NCBI GenBank assembly: GCA_036558305.1
Contig: DATBFX010000511.1
Span: forward strand, 1 to 9,892
Source: DATBFX01 sp036558305
Lineage (GTDB): Bacteria > Chloroflexota > Chloroflexia > Thermomicrobiales > UBA6265
DNA length: 9,892 nucleotides
Reading direction: 5' to 3'
How positions within the stretch are numbered: position 1 is the first letter of the stretch; every line of letters begins with the position of its first letter. Below, in pieces: positions 5,396 to 9,892 of the stretch. Position numbers and translations under genes: made by a program. The notes under the pieces are model-generated. The model searched no databases, was not told where the DNA came from, and was given only the letters and a program-made list of their open reading frames with translations.

Positions 5396-6621
5396 GTCGC
5401 CATCAACGCCACGCCCTCTTTGCTCCGCTCCCGCATCGGGATGGTACCGGCGCGCGGTTCGACATAGCGGCGGATCGCGAGGGCGACCGCGGCGCCCTCG
5501 CCGGCGGCGGATGCGGCCTGCTTCGTGCTGCCTTGGCGGACATCGCCGGCGGCGAAGATCCCGGGGACGCTTGTCATCAGCATGCCGTCGGTGACGATGA
5601 ACCCGCGCTCGTCGACCTCGACCAGATCGCGGACGAACTCCGTGTTCGGCGAGAGACCGATGAAGACGAAGACACCGGACGGTTTGACCTCGCTCAACTC
5701 GCCGGTCTTGACGTTCTTCAGGATCACCGACTCCAGCTTGTCCTTGCCGCGGAACTCGGCCGGGGTGACGTTCGTGATGACGTCGATATTCGGGTTCTCC
5801 TCGACCTTCTCGACGACGACCTTACTGGCCGAGAGAGCCGCGGCACGCGTCGCGATCGTGACGTGCTTGCAGAACTTGGTCAGGAAGATGCTCTCCTCGC
5901 CGGCCGAGTTACCGCCGCCGACCACCAGCACGTCTCTCCCCCGGTAGAACGCGCCATCGCAGGTGGCGCAGAAGTGGACACCGGACCCGATGAAGTCGTC
6001 CTCGCCCGGAATCTCGAGCCGCCGGTAGGTCGAACCGAGCGCGAGTAGCACCGCGTGGCTGCGGTACTCCTGACCGCCGGCGGTGCGAACGGTCCGGTAC
6101 TCGCCGTCGAGACCGATCGCGACCACCTCCTGCGCCTGCAAGATCTCGACGCCGAACCGTTCGGCCTGGCGGCGGAGGCGATCGGCGAACTCGGCGCCGG
6201 AGATTCCCTCCGGGAAACCGGGGAAGTTGTCCAGACGCTCGGTGACACCGGCCTGCCCGCCGATCCCGGCCCGCTCGATCACCAGCGTCTCGATCCCTTC
6301 TCGCGCCGCGTAGAGGGCCGCCGTCAACCCGGCCGGACCGCTGCCGACGACGGTCAGGTCGTGGAACGGGTGCTCGTCCCGCGTCTGGAGACCCAGTTTC
6401 TCGGCGAGTTGCGCGTTCGTCGGTTCGACCAGCGTGCTGCCGTCGTCGAAGACGACGACCGGGATGACGTGTTTGCCGTTGTTGGCCCGCTCGACGATCG
6501 CTAGCCCTTCCGGGTCGGCGTCGATGTCGACGAAGTCGTATTGCACGCGGTGCTCGCCGAAGAAGCGCTTGGTCCGCTTGCAGTCGCTGCACCAATAGGT
6601 TCCATACAGGATCGTGCCCAT
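5386..6621 (-). CDS. Glutaredoxin–thioredoxin reductase fusion with both redox CxxC sites
   Basis: 411 aa. Residues 1-78 are a glutaredoxin/NrdH-like domain with W-C-S-D-C-K (10-15) and the cis-Pro region V-I-P-V-V (52-56). Residues about 86-390 are a thioredoxin reductase flavoprotein with FAD loop V-G-S-G-P-A-G (92-98), G-G-Q-A-G (121-125), redox disulfide C-A-T-C (218-221), NAD(P) loop G-G-G-N-S-A (235-240) and F-A-A-G-D-V-R-Q-G (356-364). It probably moves electrons from a reduced nicotinamide through FAD and C218/C221 to the fused glutaredoxin-like dithiol and on to client disulfides in the cytoplasm. The usual 2'-phosphate motif H-R-R-x-x-x-R is not visible (A-T-R-A-A-A-L-S-A-S, 257-266), so NADPH preference is uncertain. 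The start at 6621 places the glutaredoxin strand at the N-terminus and has GAGGGAG upstream. A start at 6750 adds 43 Arg/Ala-rich residues and is rejected. The gene is convergent with its Cys-less paralogue and divergent from the DoxX gene. Its final codons lie in the repeat at 5379-5395. Confidence 0.93.
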   Translation of the reverse strand: MGTILYGTYWCSDCKRTKRFFGEHRVQYDFVDIDADPEGLAIVERANNGKHVIPVVVFDDGSTLVEPTNAQLAEKLGLQTRDEHPFHDLTVVGSGPAGLTAALYAAREGIETLVIERAGIGGQAGVTERLDNFPGFPEGISGAEFADRLRRQAERFGVEILQAQEVVAIGLDGEYRTVRTAGGQEYRSHAVLLALGSTYRRLEIPGEDDFIGSGVHFCATCDGAFYRGRDVLVVGGGNSAGEESIFLTKFCKHVTIATRAAALSASKVVVEKVEENPNIDVITNVTPAEFRGKDKLESVILKNVKTGELSEVKPSGVFVFIGLSPNTEFVRDLVEVDERGFIVTDGMLMTSVPGIFAAGDVRQGSTKQAASAAGEGAAVALAIRRYVEPRAGTIPMRERSKEGVALMATSR

Positions 6622-6670
6622 ACTCCCTGGCTCCCTCGCTCGGCTGTCCCGTGACGCTGGCATGCCTTGC

Positions 6671-6705
6671 GCACGTCGTTCGTCGAGAACGGTCTCGGGA
6701 CGTGC
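6671..6705 (-). other. Nested hairpin in the leader of the glutaredoxin–TrxR gene
   Basis: GCACGTC (6671-6677) pairs with GACGTGC (6699-6705), and inside it CGAGA (6684-6688) pairs with TCTCG (6693-6697) around the loop ACGG. It lies about 50-84 bases upstream of ATG 6621, in the 260-bp gap to the divergent DoxX gene. It may be an operator or an RNA leader structure. I saw no clear promoter hexamers in the gap. Confidence 0.35.
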
Positions 6706-6881
6706 CGCCGCATTACAGATGCACGCGGTTTCGGTCGCCATCCCGACCAATCGTCCAGCGAATTCACAGAAAACTCCAGGCTTCGGTTCACACTCGCTTC
6801 AGGCTCGTCGTTCATCCTGCCCCCGGTCGGTTGTCGCGTCGGCGCTCCCATCGCACCGGCACGGCGACAAGGAGATGAGAC

Positions 6882-7628
6882 ATGAGTTCGATCGATCCCG
6901 CCGGCGACTCGGCACCGGTCTGGCTGCCATCCGGGGATGCCCCGGCGCCGCAAACTCGCACACCGGTCCGCCGGTTCGACGACGGCATGGTCAGCCCGAA
7001 TGGCCGCGATCAGGCCCTCGCCGTTCGGCAGGAGACCGCGGAGCGGGCGGAGGTGAACCGTCTTGCCGCCTGGGGCCTGGCGAGCGTGCTCGTGCTGTCG
7101 GGTTACGAGTGGTTGATTTCGGGACTGGACAAACTCTTCAGTGCCGAATATCGCGGCGGGTTGGCCGGTGAACTGAGCGACGCGATGGACGGCAACCCCA
7201 ACCACTGGTACGTCCGCTTCCTCGCCAACGACGTCATTCCCCATGCCCGCGCCTACGCCGCCGTCATCGAGTGGAGTGAGTTGTTGGTCGCGCTCGGTCT
7301 CTTCCTCGGCGCGGCGACCTGGATCGGCGGCGATCGCATCTCGCGCCGGTGGACGCAGCTCTTCCACCTCGCGGCATGCGGCGCGCTGCTCGGCAGCGCC
7401 TTCATGACGGCCAACTACTACTTCATGGAGGGCAACCGCTTCCCCTGGCTGAACACCGCCGCGCCGTTCGACGAAGGGCTGAGCATCGATGGGTACCTGG
7501 CGCTCGTCTCCCTGGCCCTGCTCGCGATTCACCTGCTCGCGCTGCGCGCGACGTTCGCCAGACGGAACGCCGCGACGGCGACGGCGCCCGCTCCGTCACG
7601 GGTGAGATCGGCCCGACAGGCAGCCTGA
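6882..7628 (+). CDS. DoxX-family membrane protein
   Basis: 248 aa, with ATG at 6882 preceded by AAGGAG at a good distance. About 60 polar N-terminal residues precede four predicted membrane helices at roughly 61-79, 122-147, 157-178 and 203-222, with a short Arg/Ala-rich tail. The S-G-L-D-K-L-F segment after helix 1 (80-86), the W-Y-V-R-F-L stretch before helix 2, the acidic E-W-S-E within helix 2 (130-133) and N-Y-Y-F-M-E-G-N after helix 3 fit the DoxX/DoxD-like family. Members include subunits of archaeal thiosulfate:quinone oxidoreductase and a mycobacterial membrane partner of superoxide dismutase and sulfurtransferase in oxidative defence. The 60-residue N-terminal extension is longer than in most DoxX proteins. 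Its divergent position next to a thiol reductase is consistent with a redox role, but its substrate is unknown. It is followed after 38 bases by a glycosyltransferase remnant. Confidence 0.85.
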   Translation: MSSIDPAGDSAPVWLPSGDAPAPQTRTPVRRFDDGMVSPNGRDQALAVRQETAERAEVNRLAAWGLASVLVLSGYEWLISGLDKLFSAEYRGGLAGELSDAMDGNPNHWYVRFLANDVIPHARAYAAVIEWSELLVALGLFLGAATWIGGDRISRRWTQLFHLAACGALLGSAFMTANYYFMEGNRFPWLNTAAPFDEGLSIDGYLALVSLALLAIHLLALRATFARRNAATATAPAPSRVRSARQAA

Positions 7629-7666
7629 ACCACGGGGGAGTCGACGTCGACGCGGCGACGAGCGAC

Positions 7667-8296
7667 GCGGCACGCACGTGGTCGGGGGTCACCGTCGCCG
7701 ATGCCAGCAGCAACGCCGTACTGCCGGCCGCTGGTCCGCGTGGAGCCGGCGATGGGCTGGGAGTCGGTGTCCGGGCCGGCGGATTCGCCGGCTTTGGACG
7801 AGCGCAAACTCCGCGCGATGACGGAACGGTGGATCGGCCGAGTGGTGCGATCGACGAGGAGGGATCCGCCACCGGCGCCGCCGGACAAGCGGCACCGGGC
7901 GGGCTGGGTGAGACGGGACCGGTGGATGGCAACCTGAACTCCTACCTCCTTGCCAACCAGGGCGGCGCGACGTACCTTGTCGCCGTCCAGAGCGCGAATG
8001 AAGCCTCCTCGATCATTTTGCAGACCGGAAAGGCCGTGATGGCGATGGGCGGGTTTACCGGCAGCGATCCGATCTTGACCGTCGACTCCTTCAAGCAGCT
8101 CCTCGCCGCCGGTAAAGTCCGCTTCGTTCTCTCCGGCGGCATCGGTGGCCGCGGTGGCTTCGGCCGCGGCGGGTCGGGGGTCGACGAGTGGATCCGGCAG
8201 AACTGCTCGGTCGTCCCCTCTTCTGCCTATGCCGCGGGTTCGTCCTTCGACGCCGGTCAAACCCTCTACGACTGCCAAAGCGCGGTCACGCCGTAG
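7667..8296 (+). pseudogene. C-terminal remnant of a GT39/YkcB-like membrane glycosyltransferase
   Basis: From about 7667 to TAG 8294 the frame reads like the C-terminal end of bacterial GT39/ArnT-like mannosyltransferases of the YkcA/YkcB type. It has the end of a last membrane segment and S-N-A-V-L-P-A-A-G-P, a Gly-rich linker, then the soluble C-terminal domain with L-N-S-Y-L-L-A-N-Q-G, S-S-I-I-L-Q-T-G, V-M-A-M-G-G-F-T-G-S-D, a Gly-rich G-G-I-G-G-R-G-G-F-G-R-G and a closing pair of Cys (Q-N-C-S-V-V, L-Y-D-C-Q). The expected several hundred residues of catalytic GT-C membrane helices are absent: 5' of this point the frame turns into the out-of-phase shadow of the DoxX gene. No ATG with a ribosome site precedes the domain; the nearest in-frame GTG codons are at 7829 and further on, inside it. 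I call a 5'-deleted gene. A stand-alone expressed domain is less likely. Confidence 0.7.
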
Positions 8297-8339
8297 CGTC
8301 GGGCAGGGGGCGCGGGCGACCCGTCCAACTCTGGATACC

Positions 8340-9878
8340 GTGACGAGCTCGACAACGGACGACCGGCAGAAGCCGGAAGGGCGAGCGAGGACCGACGAGG
8401 ATGCGCACGGCGTGATCGCCCATCCTCCGGGCGAGCGGCAGGTTTGGTTGTGGCTGGCCCTCATCCTCGTGGGCGGTCTGACGCTTCGCCTCGCGCTGAC
8501 CCCCGTTGCGGCCTTCCGCGGCGATGCCCTGATCTTCGAAGCGTGGGCGATCCAACTCGTGCGGGTGCCGCCGGCCGATTTCTACGGCCGCGCCCGCCTC
8601 GCCGATCATCTCCCCGGCGACCTCTGGTTCCTCTGGGGCATCGCCCATCTCTACCGGCACTTCGCGCCGGGGATGGACACTCGGCGGTTCGGTTTCCTCT
8701 TCCTCATCAAGTTGGTCCCCGCCCTGGCCGACGTCGGCATCGGCGTGATGCTCTTCCTGACCGCCCGCCTCCTCGCCGGGCCGCTTGCCGGTCTCGCCGC
8801 AGCGGCGTGTTTCATCCTCAACCCCGCCTCGGTCTTCCTGACGGCGATCTGGGGCCAGTGGGACTCCGTCTCCGCCTTCTTCATGGTCGTTGCCGTCTGG
8901 TTTCTCGTGCGTGGCACACCCGAGTGGTCGCTGCCCTTCCTGACCTACGCCGTCCTGATCAAACCGCAACTCGCGGCCCTCTTCCCGCTCGTCGCCCTCG
9001 CCTGGTTGCGCTGGACGGTTTTCCCGCCCGGCGACGCGCCGTCCGAGGTTCCCGTCTGCAGTCGTCACCGCCTGCTGCGCGCCGGCCTCGGCGTCGCCAG
9101 CGTCCCCATCACGTTCCTGGCGGTCGATCTCCCCTTCAACGTCGGCGTGCCGCCGCTCTCGGCGCGCTGGACGATCCTCGACCGGTTGCGGCTGGCGCTG
9201 GATCGGTTCACCACGACGAGCGAGAACGCCTTCAACCTCTGGAGCGTGCTTGCCCATGCCGCCCGGAGCAGGAACGTCCAGGACGGCCAGGCGTTTCTCC
9301 TCGGTCTGAATTACCGGCAGTGGGGCAACGGTCTGCTGGCCGTGGCGATCCTGGTCATCCTCGCCCTGTTCTGGCGCCGACCGCGTCGGGAAGTCGCGCT
9401 CTGGGCCGCCTTCGCCACCACGTTTGCGCTCTTCATGCTGCCGACGCGCGTCCACGAGCGCTACCTGTTCCCGGCGATCGTCCTCGCCGTCCTCGGCGCG
9501 GCGGTCATCCCCGCCCTCCGCTGGATCGCCGCCTTGCTCTCGCTGACCTACCTCGTCAACCTGGTCATGGTCTACGCCGCGAGCCGGCACGACATCCGAC
9601 TGAGCGCTCTCTGGCCCAACCGAGTCGTCCTCGCAATCGCCACCCTCAATCTCTTTCTCTTCCTCGCGGTGTTCGCCGTCGGCGCGTCGCTCGGTTGGTC
9701 ACCGCTCGTCGCCAGACCTCGCGTCCGCGTGCGATGGCACGCGGTCGGTGGCGCCGTCGCCGCCGCGATCCTCTCCCTTGCCCTCGTCACCGGCGCAGCG
9801 AAGAGTAATTCCGTTCGTGCGAAAACCCGAACGACGTCGGTTGCGCCAGCGCGCCCCGGGCCTCCCCCATCCAGGTGA
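8340..9878 (+). CDS. GT-C family glycosyltransferase, Gpi18-like mannosyltransferase homologue
   Basis: 512 aa from GTG 8340, a polytopic membrane protein with about 12-13 hydrophobic segments starting near residue 35. The first loop holds the acidic F-R-G-D-A-L-I-F-E-A-W-A (59-70), which in GT-C enzymes carries the catalytic or metal-binding Asp. Other family marks are I-W-G-Q-W-D-S (170-176), the L-I-K-P-Q segment (206-210) and V-H-E-R-Y-L-F-P (371-378), a pattern typical of Gpi18/PIG-V-like and related bacterial transferases. It probably moves a sugar from a polyprenyl-phosphate sugar to an acceptor on the outer face of the membrane; donor and acceptor cannot be read. The start is uncertain: GTG 8340 clears the upstream remnant by 43 bases but has a poor ribosome site; GTG 8412 is also possible and still keeps helix 1; ATG 8145 would overlap the remnant by 150 bases. 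It ends at TGA 9876, 14 bases before the window edge. Confidence 0.88.
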   Translation: MTSSTTDDRQKPEGRARTDEDAHGVIAHPPGERQVWLWLALILVGGLTLRLALTPVAAFRGDALIFEAWAIQLVRVPPADFYGRARLADHLPGDLWFLWGIAHLYRHFAPGMDTRRFGFLFLIKLVPALADVGIGVMLFLTARLLAGPLAGLAAAACFILNPASVFLTAIWGQWDSVSAFFMVVAVWFLVRGTPEWSLPFLTYAVLIKPQLAALFPLVALAWLRWTVFPPGDAPSEVPVCSRHRLLRAGLGVASVPITFLAVDLPFNVGVPPLSARWTILDRLRLALDRFTTTSENAFNLWSVLAHAARSRNVQDGQAFLLGLNYRQWGNGLLAVAILVILALFWRRPRREVALWAAFATTFALFMLPTRVHERYLFPAIVLAVLGAAVIPALRWIAALLSLTYLVNLVMVYAASRHDIRLSALWPNRVVLAIATLNLFLFLAVFAVGASLGWSPLVARPRVRVRWHAVGGAVAAAILSLALVTGAAKSNSVRAKTRTTSVAPARPGPPPSR

Positions 9879-9892
9879 GACGGCCCCGTCGT

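Noticed and set aside
6622..6750. 43-residue N-terminal extension of the Grx–TrxR fusion
   Set aside because: The glutaredoxin fold begins directly at M-G-T-I-L-Y; the extension is Arg/Ala-rich, covers the nested hairpin and looks non-coding.
7349..7666. DoxX and the glycosyltransferase remnant as one gene joined by a frameshift
   Set aside because: The DoxX frame ends cleanly after four helices, and the remnant frame upstream of about 7667 is only a shadow of DoxX. The two domains are not known partners.
8145..8339. ATG 8145 as start of the GT-C transferase
   Set aside because: It adds 65 Ser/Arg-rich residues that are the out-of-frame reading of the remnant's conserved C-terminal domain.
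8444..9808. 454-codon open frame in another plus-strand frame of the GT-C gene
   Set aside because: Arg/Pro-rich shadow with no membrane segments; the true frame has 12-13 hydrophobic segments and family motifs.

Overview
The window is GC-rich, gene-dense bacterial DNA. Its gene families (a cyclase–NB-ARC signalling ATPase, a receiver–thioredoxin-reductase-like fusion, a glutaredoxin–thioredoxin-reductase fusion, DoxX, GT-C glycosyltransferases) and its short GC-rich intergenic repeats fit a Chloroflexota genome, perhaps near Thermomicrobia or Sphaerobacter. That placement is inferred from memory of such genomes, not tested. I saw no rRNA, tRNA, CRISPR array, transposase or phage gene.

Layout from left to right. 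(1) Positions 1-1500, minus strand: the N-terminal 500 codons of a class III nucleotidyl-cyclase domain joined to an NB-ARC-type ATPase. The gene runs off the left edge through a C/T-rich repeat-like tract. (2) Positions 1683-2009, plus strand: two tiny genes (41 and 49 aa), each with a Shine-Dalgarno site and one hydrophobic segment, followed by a hairpin. (3) Positions 2059-3504, minus strand: a PAS sensor histidine kinase. (4) Positions 3641-5296, plus strand, divergent from the kinase: a response-regulator receiver fused to a glutaredoxin-like fold and a thioredoxin-reductase-like flavoprotein. (5) Positions 5386-6621, minus strand, convergent with the previous gene: a glutaredoxin–thioredoxin reductase fusion with both CxxC motifs intact. 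(6) Positions 6882-7628, plus strand: a DoxX-like membrane protein, divergent from the reductase. (7) About 7667-8296, plus strand: a headless C-terminal piece of a GT39/YkcB-like glycosyltransferase. (8) Positions 8340-9878, plus strand: a GT-C, Gpi18-like mannosyltransferase homologue.

The centre (about 2059-7628) reads as a thiol/flavin redox signalling island. Two paralogous flavoproteins with the same glutaredoxin-like plus TrxR-like order face each other tail to tail. One keeps both dithiol sites. The other has lost both (W-S-P-E-S-H in place of W-C-x-x-C, and Y-Y-G-A-A-M-T-E around the place of C-A-T-C) and has gained a complete phospho-acceptor receiver domain, with a histidine kinase divergently encoded next to it. 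My inference is that the kinase phosphorylates the receiver and so controls, or is read out through, a catalytically altered reductase module that may sense NAD(P)H or flavin state or act on the intact paralogue. This is the most interesting system in the window. Receiver–TrxR fusions are already named in databases, so the novelty lies in the paired architecture and unknown function rather than in the domains.

A second theme is the repeat family built on GGCTACCGGC / GCCGGTAGCC. It lies at the 3' ends of the kinase, the receiver fusion and the reductase, and it supplies or overlaps their stop codons.
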